Assembly (NCBI GenBank): GCA_007713455.1
Contig: VMRT01000035.1
Span: 1 to 36,055 of the forward strand
Origin: Pseudomonas sp.
Lineage (GTDB): Bacteria > Pseudomonadota > Gammaproteobacteria > Pseudomonadales > Pseudomonadaceae
Length of the DNA: 36,055 nt
Reading direction: 5' to 3'
In this document: positions 1 to 8,352 of the stretch, one piece after another
Layout of the letters: the number at the start of each line of letters is the position of its first letter
Numbering within the stretch: the stretch's first letter is position 1
Notes under the pieces: generated by a model
Database searches by the model: none
What the model was told of the DNA's origin: nothing
What the model saw: only the letters and a program-made list of their open reading frames with translations
Program-made: the position numbers and the translations under genes

Positions 1-122
1 ATCTCACTGGAGCCTTGAGCTCCCTGAAGGGCCGTCGAAGACTACGACGTTGATAGGTTGGGTGTGTAAGCGCTGTGAGGCGTTGAGCTAACCAATACTA
101 ATTGCCCGTGAGGCTTGACCAT
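1..122 (+). rRNA. 23S ribosomal RNA, 3' end (partial)
   Basis: The first 122 bases read as the 3' terminal part of a gammaproteobacterial 23S rRNA: the conserved GTTGATAGGTTGGGTGTGTA helix, then the CCAATACTAATTGCCCGTGAGGCTTGACC end. The gene is cut by the left window edge. I place the 3' end near 122 by analogy with the E. coli terminus; it may be off by a few bases. A 5S gene follows in the same direction after a ~150-base spacer, so this is the distal end of an rrn operon. Confidence 0.93.
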
Positions 123-275
123 ATAACACCCAAACAATTTGATGTTTGCGTGTCAGACGGTTGAAGTCGACAAACAAACCGAAAAGACGCAACGCTCGCA
201 AAGCGAAAGCAATACCGAAGCACCATCACATACCCAATTAGGGGAAGCGACTCAACACCGACTCCCCAGCCGAAT

Positions 276-395
276 TGCTTGACGACCATAGAGCGTTGGA
301 ACCACCTGATCCCATCCCGAACTCAGTAGTGAAACGACGCATCGCCGATGGTAGTGTGGGGTCTCCCCATGTGAGAGTAGGTCATCGTCAAGCTC
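276..395 (+). rRNA. 5S ribosomal RNA
   Basis: This is a 120-base 5S rRNA with the usual pseudomonad sequence. The terminal stem is formed by TGCTTGACGA at the 5' end and TCGTCAAGC at the 3' end, and the internal GAACCACCTGATCCCATCCC and GAGAGTAGGTCATCG segments are typical. It lies ~150 bases after the 23S 3' end and just before a strong terminator, as expected for the last gene of an rrn operon. Confidence 0.95.
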
Positions 396-402
396 TTATC
401 CC

Positions 403-442
403 AAACCCCCGATCGGAGAAATCCGGTCGGGGGTTTGCTTTT
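403..442 (+). terminator. rrn operon terminator
   Basis: AAACCCCCGA (403-412) pairs with TCGGGGGTTT (426-435), enclosing a smaller GGA/TCC stem, and is followed by GCTTTT. It sits 8 bases after the 5S gene and is a Rho-independent terminator for the rRNA operon. Confidence 0.88.
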
Positions 443-817
443 GCGCGTAAGAAAAGGTCGATCGCGCTGGCAGTGAAGGTGCGTGCCAAGGTAATTGGCT
501 TACCTGCCCGTCATGGTTGTAAGTGGGTTGTAAGTAGACGGGGCTGGCGGCAGCGTGTCGCCTTTATGGCGGCCTTAGCTGTTAGACAATCTAGATAGTT
601 GTAGCTGTATGGATCTTTCATCTGTATGCGCACATATGCCGATGCACGTACCACCTCGGTCTAGTGGATATATAGGCGTCGAGCGCTAGCCCTAGTGTCT
701 CTTCGAACGCCATGGGCCACTCGCTGATATACGTGTCGTGGTTATCCACCCGACTGAGCGCTCACAGCAGCTTGCATCGCTCGTTTAGAATGAGCGCTTT
801 ACTCGGATATTGTTCCC
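443..817. other. Intergenic region, no gene seen
   Basis: These 375 bases between the rrn terminator and the first PqiA gene hold no ORF with convincing coding character. They are more AT-rich than the neighbouring genes. I see no promoter close to consensus, although the operon promoter must lie here. TAGAAT at 786-791 could be a -10 box but has no good -35 partner. Confidence 0.4.
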
Positions 818-1474
818 ATGCCGGAATCGGCTGCTACGCCAAGGCTTGAAGAGGTTCCGCTTGAGCAACTGGCCGCATGCCCCGAATGTGATTTGCTGAT
901 GCTCAAGCCGGAGCTCAGCCTCGGCCAGGTCGCAGAGTGCCCTCGTTGTGGCTGCGAGCTTTTTCGCTTACGGCATCGCATCGTCGGGCCTGGGCTGGCA
1001 TTGGTGCTTGCCGCGTTGTTGCTGTACTTTCCGGCCAACTTCCTGCCCATCATGCGATTGAATCTGCTTGGCCGTGTTACTGACGATACGGTCTGGAGCG
1101 GTGTGCTCAGTCTGTATAGCAGCGGCATGCAAGGGGTCGCCGTGGTGGTGTTTCTCTGCAGCATGGCTGTGCCGCTACTTAAACTCCTTTGCCAGCTCGC
1201 TGTATTGCTTTGCATTGCGCTTGATCGGGCGAAGCCATTGGGCATGCTGCTCTATCGGACATATCACCATCTCCGCGAATGGGGGATGCTGGAGGTCTAT
1301 TTGCTCGGCATTCTGGTTTCGATCATCAAACTTAGGGATATGGCAGAGCTCAGCCTGGGTATCGGCTTGGGGTGCTTTGTCGGTCTACTGGTCGTTCAGG
1401 TCTGGCTAGAGTTGGTGATGTCACCACACCAGGTTTGGGAAGCCTTATCGGAGCGTCGCGATGCGCGCTGCTGA
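818..1474 (+). CDS. pqiA: PqiA/LetA-family membrane protein, first half-unit
   Basis: This 218-residue inner-membrane protein has a single PqiA domain. A zinc ribbon stands at the N-terminus (C21, C24, C41, C44, with a further C46). About four hydrophobic helices follow, near residues 57-79, 106-135, 158-172 and 181-199. The PANFLPIM motif after the ribbon is typical. PqiA/LetA proteins work with MCE tunnel proteins to move lipids between the inner and outer membranes. E. coli PqiA and LetA (YebS) carry two such units in one ~420-residue chain; here the second unit is a separate overlapping gene, so the two products probably act as a heterodimer (inference). The gene is first in a three-gene operon. 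The symbol is a family label; letA would be equally fair. Confidence 0.85.
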   Translation: MPESAATPRLEEVPLEQLAACPECDLLMLKPELSLGQVAECPRCGCELFRLRHRIVGPGLALVLAALLLYFPANFLPIMRLNLLGRVTDDTVWSGVLSLYSSGMQGVAVVVFLCSMAVPLLKLLCQLAVLLCIALDRAKPLGMLLYRTYHHLREWGMLEVYLLGILVSIIKLRDMAELSLGIGLGCFVGLLVVQVWLELVMSPHQVWEALSERRDARC

Positions 1475-2084
1475 CGCCGGGCTGATGGTTTGCCATGAGT
1501 GCCATCAGCTCAACCGGGCGGACGCCGGTCAGCGTCATCAACACTGCGTCCGCTGCGGTGCACGCGTGCATATGCGCAGACCCAACAGTATCGTTCGAAC
1601 CTGGGCGCTTCTGATTACAGCTGCATTGCTCTATCTGCCGGCCAATCTCCTGCCGATCATGACGGTACGCATGCTGGGCAGTGGCACGCCGGATACCATC
1701 ATGTCCGGCGTGGTGACCTTAGCCAAACACGGCATGTTCCCGATAGCCGCCGTTGTGTTCATCGCCAGCATACTGGTTCCCACATTCAAGCTTGTTGGAA
1801 TCGCGATGTTGTTGTTTTCAGTACAGCGCCACCATCCAATGTCGCCGCGCCAACGGATATTGGTTTTTCGCTTTATCGAGTGGATCGGGCGATGGTCCAT
1901 GCTCGATATCTTTGTGATCGCCATTCTGGTGGCCATCGTCAATTTCGGCAGCCTCGCCAGCGTCGAAGCGGGCTTCGGTGCGGTTGCTTTCGCCAGCGTG
2001 GTCATCTTGACCATGCTGGCTGCCATCACGTTCGACCCTCGTCTGATCTGGGATAACACGGAATCCGGGAACAAGCATGACTGA
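1461..2084 (+). CDS. pqiA: PqiA/LetA-family membrane protein, second half-unit
   Basis: This 207-residue second PqiA domain overlaps the preceding gene by 14 bases in another frame, which suggests translational coupling. It repeats the same plan: a zinc ribbon (C11, C14, C29, C32), then PANLLPIM and about four membrane helices with the GMFPIAAVVFIASILVP and WSMLDIFVIAILVAIV segments. The chosen ATG at 1461 has an in-frame alternative at 1485, just before the ribbon. In E. coli both units are fused, so this pair looks like a split LetA/PqiA. No frameshift is needed to explain it: each ORF is complete and both keep their zinc ligands. Confidence 0.84.
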   Translation: MRAADAGLMVCHECHQLNRADAGQRHQHCVRCGARVHMRRPNSIVRTWALLITAALLYLPANLLPIMTVRMLGSGTPDTIMSGVVTLAKHGMFPIAAVVFIASILVPTFKLVGIAMLLFSVQRHHPMSPRQRILVFRFIEWIGRWSMLDIFVIAILVAIVNFGSLASVEAGFGAVAFASVVILTMLAAITFDPRLIWDNTESGNKHD

Positions 2085-4386
2085 CCTGCCACAAGCTAAT
2101 ACTCGTCCTGCATCCAGCTGGTCGGCCATCTGGATTCTGCCGTTGATCGCACTGGCGATCGGCGCGTGGCTGGCGTGGGAAGCCTATAGTGAACGTGGCA
2201 TATACATTGAGGTTGTCTTCGAAAGTGCCGAGGGTATCGAGATCGGCAAAACATCGGTGCTCTACAAGGGGATGACGATTGGCGTCGTAAGGGATCTGCG
2301 GCTCGGCGATGACGAGCGTCGGCAGGTGGTGGTTGCTGAAATCGAGATGAACAAGGATGTCGACAGCTACCTGCGCAGCGGCACACGTTTCTGGCTGGTC
2401 AGGCCCAGCGTGACCCTGGCAGGGATCACCGGGTTGGAAACGCTGGTCTCGGGTAACTACATCGGTATCAGTCCAGCCGATGGCGAGGATACCCGGCGCT
2501 TCGTCGCGCTGACGGAAGAGCCACCCATGTCCGATAGTCGCATCGGCTTGCATCTGACACTCAAGGCTGATCGACTTGGCTCACTGAATCGCGGTAGCCC
2601 GGTCTTCTATCGGCAGATTCAGGTCGGGCAGGTAAAGAATTTCGTGCTGGCCGAGGACGACAGTACGGTCGAGGTACAGCTGTATATCCAGCCGGAATAC
2701 GCGCATTTGGTGCGCAAGCACACGCGTTTCTGGAATGCCAGCGGGGTCACGGTTGACGCTGGCTTGACCGGGGTGAAGTTCCGCACGGAGTCACTGGCCA
2801 GCATCGTGGCTGGCGGCATCGCCTTCGCCACGCCGGCGCACCGCAAGGACAGCCCGGCGACTGATCCGAGCATTCCGTTTCGTCTGTATGAAGACTTCGA
2901 CGCAGCTCAGGCCGGCATCAAGACACTCGTGGCTCTGCAAGACTTCGACGGGCTTCAGGCCGGGCGAACGACGGTGATCTACAAGGGCATGCAGGTGGGC
3001 CTACTGAAGAAGCTCGATATCGACTCGGACCTTAGCGGTGCACAGGCCGAGCTCTCCATCGACCCCCTGTTCGAAGACTATCTGGTCGATGACACGCAAT
3101 TCTGGGTGGTCAAACCGTCCGTTTCGGTGGCTGGAATTTCCGGGCTTGAGGCACTGGTGCGGGGTAACTACATTTCCGTACGTCCGGGTGAAAAGGGCGC
3201 ACCGGCCAGGCGCAACTTCGTGGCACGTGCCAAGGCGCCGCCGTTGGATATACGATCGCCAGGCCTGCATCTGGTACTGACGGCGGACAACCTCGGTTCG
3301 CTGGATGTCGGTAGTCCTGTGCTCTATCGCCAGGTACGGGTTGGCTCCGTGCAGAGTTACCAGTTCTCGCGCGACCAGCAGCGGGTCGTGGTTGGCGTGC
3401 ACATCGAGCAGCCCTACGCCGACCTGGTGAACAGTTCGAGCCGGTTCTGGAATGCCAGTGGCATTTCCCTTACCGGCGGGCTTTCCGGTATTGAGGTACG
3501 CAGCGAATCGCTGCAGAGCCTGCTGGCCGGGGGCATCGCATTCGAGACGCCGGAGCCGCAAGCTCCGGCTACCAGAAAGGTGCCCCGATTCAAGTTGCAC
3601 AAGGACCGGGACAGCGCAATACGGCGCGGTACCTCGATAGAGATTCGTCTCGATCGCGGCGACGGCCTCGGTGCCCGCACGCCGATCCGCTACAAGGGGC
3701 TGGAGGTCGGCAAGGTTGACAGTGTGACCCTGAGCGACGACCTCGGTCACGTGGTGCTGCGTGCTCGGATTACCGCCGCAGAGTCGCGTATCGCTCGTGC
3801 GGGTACGCAGTTCTGGGTGGTACGGCCCGAACTGGGCATCATGCGCACCGCCAATCTGGATACGCTGGTCAGCGGTCCCTATCTTGAGGTTGCTCCCGGC
3901 AAACCAGGTGCGGCCGCTCAAGCGCGTTTCGTGGGCCAGGAGCGTGAGCCGCAGAAGGCTGGCGAAGGGCTCACCCTGGTCCTCAGCGCTGCGCGTTTGG
4001 GTTCGATCAAGCCAGGCAATGCGGTCACCTACCGTGAGGTAAAGGTCGGCGAGGTGACTGGCTACGAGTTGGGGCAGACTGCCGACCGCGTGCTGATCCG
4101 CGTACTGATCGAGCCACGCTACGCTGCATTGGTGCATACCGGCAGCCGGTTCTGGGAAACCAGCGGGTTCGGTGTCGACTTCAGCCTGTTCAAGGGCGCC
4201 AGCGTGCGTACCGATTCGCTGGAGTCGCTGATCGAGGGCGGTGTTGCCTTTGCCACGCCTGATGGAGAACGCATGGGACAGCGCGCCTTGCCAGGACAGA
4301 CCTTTGCCTTGTTCAAGGAGCCGCAGGAGGAATGGTTTGACTGGGCGCCGAAGATCGAGCTGGAGCGAGCTGCCAGTGACAAGTGA
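2077..4386 (+). CDS. pqiB: MCE-domain lipid transport protein (PqiB/LetB family), six MCE domains
   Basis: This 769-residue protein has one N-terminal membrane helix (about residues 14-36) and a periplasmic stack of six MCE repeats, starting near residues 43, 157, 280, 395, 520 and 630. Repeat signatures alternate between a YKGMxIG type (repeats 1, 3, 5) and a LGSLxxGSPVxYRQ type (repeats 2, 4, 6). Family members form hexameric tubes bridging inner and outer membranes for lipid transport. E. coli PqiB has three MCE domains and LetB seven; six is intermediate and alternating, so the chain looks like three copies of a two-domain unit. It overlaps the upstream pqiA by 8 bases and is the last gene of the operon. 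No PqiC lipoprotein gene follows. Confidence 0.86.
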   Translation: MTDLPQANTRPASSWSAIWILPLIALAIGAWLAWEAYSERGIYIEVVFESAEGIEIGKTSVLYKGMTIGVVRDLRLGDDERRQVVVAEIEMNKDVDSYLRSGTRFWLVRPSVTLAGITGLETLVSGNYIGISPADGEDTRRFVALTEEPPMSDSRIGLHLTLKADRLGSLNRGSPVFYRQIQVGQVKNFVLAEDDSTVEVQLYIQPEYAHLVRKHTRFWNASGVTVDAGLTGVKFRTESLASIVAGGIAFATPAHRKDSPATDPSIPFRLYEDFDAAQAGIKTLVALQDFDGLQAGRTTVIYKGMQVGLLKKLDIDSDLSGAQAELSIDPLFEDYLVDDTQFWVVKPSVSVAGISGLEALVRGNYISVRPGEKGAPARRNFVARAKAPPLDIRSPGLHLVLTADNLGSLDVGSPVLYRQVRVGSVQSYQFSRDQQRVVVGVHIEQPYADLVNSSSRFWNASGISLTGGLSGIEVRSESLQSLLAGGIAFETPEPQAPATRKVPRFKLHKDRDSAIRRGTSIEIRLDRGDGLGARTPIRYKGLEVGKVDSVTLSDDLGHVVLRARITAAESRIARAGTQFWVVRPELGIMRTANLDTLVSGPYLEVAPGKPGAAAQARFVGQEREPQKAGEGLTLVLSAARLGSIKPGNAVTYREVKVGEVTGYELGQTADRVLIRVLIEPRYAALVHTGSRFWETSGFGVDFSLFKGASVRTDSLESLIEGGVAFATPDGERMGQRALPGQTFALFKEPQEEWFDWAPKIELERAASDK

Positions 4387-4407
4387 CGATAGATCCGGGA
4401 CGTTGTT

Positions 4408-4430
4408 GGTGGGCTGAAGTCCACCCTACG
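4408..4430. repeat. GTAGGGTGG-class intergenic palindrome
   Basis: This short imperfect palindrome (GGTGGGCT, AGTCCACCCTACG) lies between pqiB and its terminator. Read on the minus strand it begins CGTAGGGTGGACT, the same start as the repeats at 12433, 15518 and 15693, so it belongs to one dispersed REP-like family. Confidence 0.6.
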
Positions 4431-4450
4431 GCGATATCCGGATGTGTATG

Positions 4451-4476
4451 AAAAAGGGCCCCTCGGGGCCCTTTTT
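4451..4476. terminator. Bidirectional terminator between pqiB and mksB
   Basis: AAAAAGGGCCCC (4451-4462) pairs perfectly with GGGGCCCTTTTT (4465-4476). It has a T-run on each strand and lies between two convergent genes, so it can stop transcription in both directions. Confidence 0.9.
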
Positions 4477-4489
4477 CATTACAGGGAGA

Positions 4490-7324
4490 TCAGGCCGGCT
4501 CTTCGGTCCTTTGGGCTGAAGCAGTGTGCTCGCTGGCGACCGGTTCGCGGCGGCTGATGTATTTCCAGTCCGCCTCGTCGATGTAGATGCCGGCCGGCCC
4601 GCTGCCGCCCTCTAGGTCGATGGCGACGTGCGCGGAGACCTGCGGCTTGACCGACGCGAGGATCGGCACGAAGCCCAGCTGCAGGCTGGTTTCGATCAGC
4701 GCCTGCTGGTTGCGCTCGTCGATGTCCGCCGCCTCGTCGAGGTAGTAGGGCAGGCGGATGCGCCCAGCCTGCTCGCGGTCCATCAAATGCAGCAACAGGT
4801 ACATGTTGGTCAGCGCCTTGATGGTCATGGTGGTGCCGTTGGACGCCGCACCGTCGATGTCGGTATGAATCACCGGCTGGCCGCCGACCTTGGTGATCTC
4901 GAACGCCAGCTCGAACAGGTCCTTCAGGCCCAGCTGGTTGTTGTTCGCCGCTACCAGCCGAGCCAGGTACTCCTTGGCTTCCTCGTTCTTCGCGTCCTGC
5001 TCGGCGGACTGGGACAGATCGAACACCGACAGCGTCTCGCCTTCCTCGTACTGCCCGGCGCTGTGGATGATCTGGTCGATGTGCTTGAGCGCATCCTTGT
5101 TCGGCGCCAACACGATGCGGAAGCTCGCCAGGTTGGACACCTGGCGCTTGTTGATCTCGCGGTTGAACAGCGCCAGCTGGTGTTCCAGGCTTTCGTAGTC
5201 GCTACGGATATTGCGCAGCGTTCGAGCGATGTCGGTGACCGCCGCGCGGCGGGCCTTGGCCAGGGTCAGCGCCTCGTCCTGGCGATGCGCGTAGGCGTTG
5301 ACCAAGAGTTGCAGACGACGCTCGGGATCTTCCTCGCTGTCGAACTTGGCCACGCCTTTCAGGCGCACCTGCGCATACAGCGCCTCGATCTGGCCGTCGA
5401 CGCGCTGCAGCGCCTGCCAGCTGTCCTGGTAGTCGTTGAGCAGCGGCAGCAGGTTATCGAGGGAGTCGTCCACCGGGTCCATGAAGGGCGTACCGAACGG
5501 CAGGTTCGCCGGTAACAGCTGGCGGCGGCGCAGGGCATCCTCGAGCGTGCGTTCCTTGGCTTCCAGATCGGCCAGCTGACGGCCCACCAGCTGCAGCTTG
5601 GCGGACAGGTGCTGCACACGCTCGGCAAAGGCGTCACTGGTGCGCTTGAGTTCATCCTGGGCGGCTTCGGCCTGGGCCAGCTGTTCCAGCTTGGCGTCTT
5701 CCTCGGCGGCCAGCGTCTGGCTGCGGCGGAAGTCTTCCAGCGCCTTCTGCGCATCCAACACGGCCTGGTACAGCGCCTCGGCCTGGGCCTTGCTGGCGGC
5801 GCGGTCGACGGCCACGGCGTGCTGGGTCTTGAGCTGCTTGAGTTCGCGTTCGAGGCGGTCCTTCTGGTCACGCAGGGCGGCACGGTCGGCCAGCGCCTGC
5901 AGGGCGGGTGGCTCGATATGCGAAAGGTCGATGGACAGGCCCGGCACCGAGAAAGTGTCGCCCTTGAAGCGGTCCAGCACTGCTTCCACGGCCTTGACCC
6001 AGTCTTCGCCGTCGGCGGAGATGCCCTTTTCGCCCAGCGGCAGGCTGAACAGCTGGCCGTTGAACAGGCGCATCAGGCGGTCGACGTCGGCCTGGGAGAA
6101 TTCCTCGCGCAGCCGCGAGTAGCTGTTGTTGTCGGCGTGATCGAGCTGCTGCTTGACCGATTTCAGGCGTTTTTCCAGGTCGCGCAGGCGCTCGTCGAGG
6201 TCTTCGCTGGAGAACTGGCGGGACTGCGCCAGCGCACCGGCCAGCTCGTCATGGGCGTCCTTGGCCGCGAGCAGCTGCTGCTCCAGCACGCGGGCGTCCT
6301 CGACCAGGGCAAAGCGGGTCTTCAACACCGCCAGCTCGCCGAGCCAGCGCTGGGCTTCGCTGATCTCGCGTTCCAGGCGCATCAGCTCGGACGTGCTGCC
6401 GCGCTGCTCGTGCTGCAGGCCGTCCTGCTCGCGGCGGTAGTGTTCGGCCTGGATCACCAGCTCTTCCTTGCGAGCATCGGCGTAGTCGTGCCAGGTGCCG
6501 AGCAGGTTATCGAGCAGCGGCGAGAGGCGGTGCAGCTTGCCGCGCAGCAGCTCGCGCTGGGCCACGCCTGAGGCCAGCGCTTCGACCAGCGGGCCGGCGG
6601 CGACCAGCGCCTGGTAGTCCTGCTCCATGCGGCGCACATCGCGGAAAGCTTCCTCGGTAGCGGCGATGTAGTCGACGCTGCCCGAACGCAGGCTGTGCTC
6701 GAAGGCATCGAGGAACAGCTGCTTCAATTTGGCCGCCGTGATCTCCCTCATATGCAGGAGGTTGATAAACAGTGCACGGAAGGTCTTCAGGCTCTGCTCG
6801 CTGGTCGAGCGCAGCGGGATCAGCGTCATGTCCAGCGGGATCGAGGTGTGCCCGCCCACCAGCAGCCGGCGCAGTTCGTCCGGCTTGGCCTCGTAGGCCT
6901 TGATGCCGGCGCGTTCGAGGTTGGCGAACAGTTCGCGCTGGCGCAGGCAGGTGCCGTTCTGCTGGTAGTGGTCCAGATCCAGCGAGCCCTGGTAGACGAA
7001 GAACTGGTGACCGAAACCGCCGCCGGGGCCGCGCCCGGCCACACCGATCACATGCGGGCCGTGGGGCAGCATCACCTCGACCAGGATGTAGCTGGTGTCC
7101 GAGGCGAAGTAGAACTTGCGCGACTGCTCCAGGCTGTACTTGCCGAAGCTCATGTCTGACATGCGCGCCAGGATCGGGAACTGCAGCGCGTTGATCGAGG
7201 CCGACTTGCCGAGGTTGTTGGCGCCATAGACCGACAGCGGGTTCTCCAGCGGGAAGATGCCGAGACTGTAGCCGGCGGTGTTCAGCAGGGCGAAGCGGCG
7301 GATGCCGTAGCGTTCCTGGCTCAT
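4490..7324 (-). CDS. mksB: Condensin subunit MksB (SMC-like ATPase)
   Basis: This 944-residue SMC-like ATPase of the MksBEF (MukB-like) condensin acts in chromosome organisation. The N-terminal head carries a Walker A motif GANNLGKS (residues 34-41). A long coiled coil rich in E, Q, R and L runs through roughly residues 280-780, with a hinge-like middle section. The C-terminal head has a Walker B motif YYLDEA with D863-E864. The length suits MksB, which is much shorter than MukB (~1480). The start ATG overlaps the mksE stop by 4 bases. Related Mks/Wadjet systems that defend against plasmids add a nuclease subunit (MksG/JetD); none is encoded next to this operon, so a chromosome-segregation role is the simpler reading. 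Some databases swap the B and F labels. Confidence 0.88.
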   Translation of the reverse strand: MSQERYGIRRFALLNTAGYSLGIFPLENPLSVYGANNLGKSASINALQFPILARMSDMSFGKYSLEQSRKFYFASDTSYILVEVMLPHGPHVIGVAGRGPGGGFGHQFFVYQGSLDLDHYQQNGTCLRQRELFANLERAGIKAYEAKPDELRRLLVGGHTSIPLDMTLIPLRSTSEQSLKTFRALFINLLHMREITAAKLKQLFLDAFEHSLRSGSVDYIAATEEAFRDVRRMEQDYQALVAAGPLVEALASGVAQRELLRGKLHRLSPLLDNLLGTWHDYADARKEELVIQAEHYRREQDGLQHEQRGSTSELMRLEREISEAQRWLGELAVLKTRFALVEDARVLEQQLLAAKDAHDELAGALAQSRQFSSEDLDERLRDLEKRLKSVKQQLDHADNNSYSRLREEFSQADVDRLMRLFNGQLFSLPLGEKGISADGEDWVKAVEAVLDRFKGDTFSVPGLSIDLSHIEPPALQALADRAALRDQKDRLERELKQLKTQHAVAVDRAASKAQAEALYQAVLDAQKALEDFRRSQTLAAEEDAKLEQLAQAEAAQDELKRTSDAFAERVQHLSAKLQLVGRQLADLEAKERTLEDALRRRQLLPANLPFGTPFMDPVDDSLDNLLPLLNDYQDSWQALQRVDGQIEALYAQVRLKGVAKFDSEEDPERRLQLLVNAYAHRQDEALTLAKARRAAVTDIARTLRNIRSDYESLEHQLALFNREINKRQVSNLASFRIVLAPNKDALKHIDQIIHSAGQYEEGETLSVFDLSQSAEQDAKNEEAKEYLARLVAANNNQLGLKDLFELAFEITKVGGQPVIHTDIDGAASNGTTMTIKALTNMYLLLHLMDREQAGRIRLPYYLDEAADIDERNQQALIETSLQLGFVPILASVKPQVSAHVAIDLEGGSGPAGIYIDEADWKYISRREPVASEHTASAQRTEEPA

Positions 7325-8022
7325 GCTTCAAGCTCCTTTTCAGCGGCGATGGCGCGGGCCAGGGCGTCTTCTTCGGATTCTTCGGTGGGGTCTTCGGCAG
7401 GTTCGTCGATGAGGATGATTTCGTCCTCGTCTTCTTCCTCGGCAATCAGCTGTGGCGTCGGCAGCGGCAGGTCGCTGCTGTGCAGGCTGGCGGCCAGATC
7501 GCGGTCCTGCTGCACCGACAGGCAGACATCGAGGAAGCGATGCATCGGTGGCAGGAAGCGGTAGACGCCGTTGCTGTCCTCGGCGAAGCCCAGCTGGGTC
7601 AGGCGACGGATGATCTTCTCTTCCAGTTCTTCCTGCGTGGTGACTTCGGCCTGCAGGAACAGGTCACGGTACTTGTCCAGCAGCGCCGGCAGTTCATCGC
7701 GACCGAGGCTGCCGCCGTCGAGCACTGCCAGCGGATCGCGACCCTGGTCGGCCAGGTGCTCGACGAGGATGAAGGTGAACAGCGCCAGGCGCTGGGCGGT
7801 CTTGTTCACCTGCGCGCCCATCTGCTCGGGGACGAAGTAGTAGAAGCCGCGCGGATCGCAGACCAGCTCGAAGCCGAGTGCCTTGAACAGCGCGCGGTAC
7901 TGGTCCTGCATGTTCGACAGCTGCGCGTAGGGCTCCGGCTCGCTGCGGGACAGGTGATAGCCCTTGAACAGCTCGCGGAAGATCGGCGCCAGCTGGGTCA
8001 TTTCCTTGAGGTCGATGTTCAT
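7321..8022 (-). CDS. mksE: Condensin subunit MksE
   Basis: This 233-residue MukE-like accessory protein (KITE type) is expected to bind the MksF kleisin and regulate the MksB heads. It begins MNIDLKEMTQLAPIFRELFKG and has winged-helix-like segments in the middle, including EEKIIRRLTQLGFAEDS near residues 135-151. The C-terminal tail from about residue 195 is very acidic (EEEDEDEIILIDEPAED) and probably disordered. Length and position between mksF and mksB match the mukFEB order. The ATGA overlap with mksB implies coupled translation. No clear Shine-Dalgarno is seen before its own start, and a 330-base gap separates it from mksF. Confidence 0.85.
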   Translation of the reverse strand: MNIDLKEMTQLAPIFRELFKGYHLSRSEPEPYAQLSNMQDQYRALFKALGFELVCDPRGFYYFVPEQMGAQVNKTAQRLALFTFILVEHLADQGRDPLAVLDGGSLGRDELPALLDKYRDLFLQAEVTTQEELEEKIIRRLTQLGFAEDSNGVYRFLPPMHRFLDVCLSVQQDRDLAASLHSSDLPLPTPQLIAEEEDEDEIILIDEPAEDPTEESEEDALARAIAAEKELEA

Positions 8023-8352
8023 TCAGGTTGCTCGCTGGATCGTTGGGTAGAAATCAACAAGGTGATTTCCACAGCGTGATTTGATGGGCTTTGGCCTGTC
8101 TGTGCTGCTGGTTGGTGCCTGCCCCTCACCCCAACCCTCTCCCCATAGGGGAGCGGGGGCTGTTGGTGCGGGGAGCGGAAAGCGGCGTCAACCTGAGCCT
8201 TGCGATGGGCAGGCTGCGGGGCCTGGCTGCAATGCCGAATGTGAGCGCAGTATGGAAGACCGCCCCATGGAAAGCGGCGAAGCCTTTTCCACCTTTTCGA
8301 TTCGGTGTGGCTGGAGGTGGACAAGCTGCGCGTTGCCTGCCCTACGTAGGAA
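8023..8352. repeat. Repeat-bearing gap inside the mks operon
   Basis: This 330-base non-coding stretch separates mksF from mksE, although the other junction in the operon overlaps. It holds a C-rich repeat at 8122-8160 (CCCTCACCCCAACCCTCTCC and its partial inverse GGGGAGCGGGG), a type I recall from many pseudomonad intergenic regions. It also holds a degenerate GTAGGGTGG-class palindrome: TGGAAAGC at 8268 pairing with CTTTTCCA, and CCCTACG at 8340-8346. No ORF here looks real. The insert looks like repeat accretion that separates the two cistrons. Confidence 0.65.

Noticed and set aside
275..598. 107-codon frame over the 5S gene
   Set aside because: It overlaps the 5S rRNA and its terminator, so it is not coding.
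3001..4137. Minus-strand frame of 378 codons opposite pqiB
   Set aside because: Antisense shadow of the MCE repeats; no recognisable domain, and pqiB is plainly coding.
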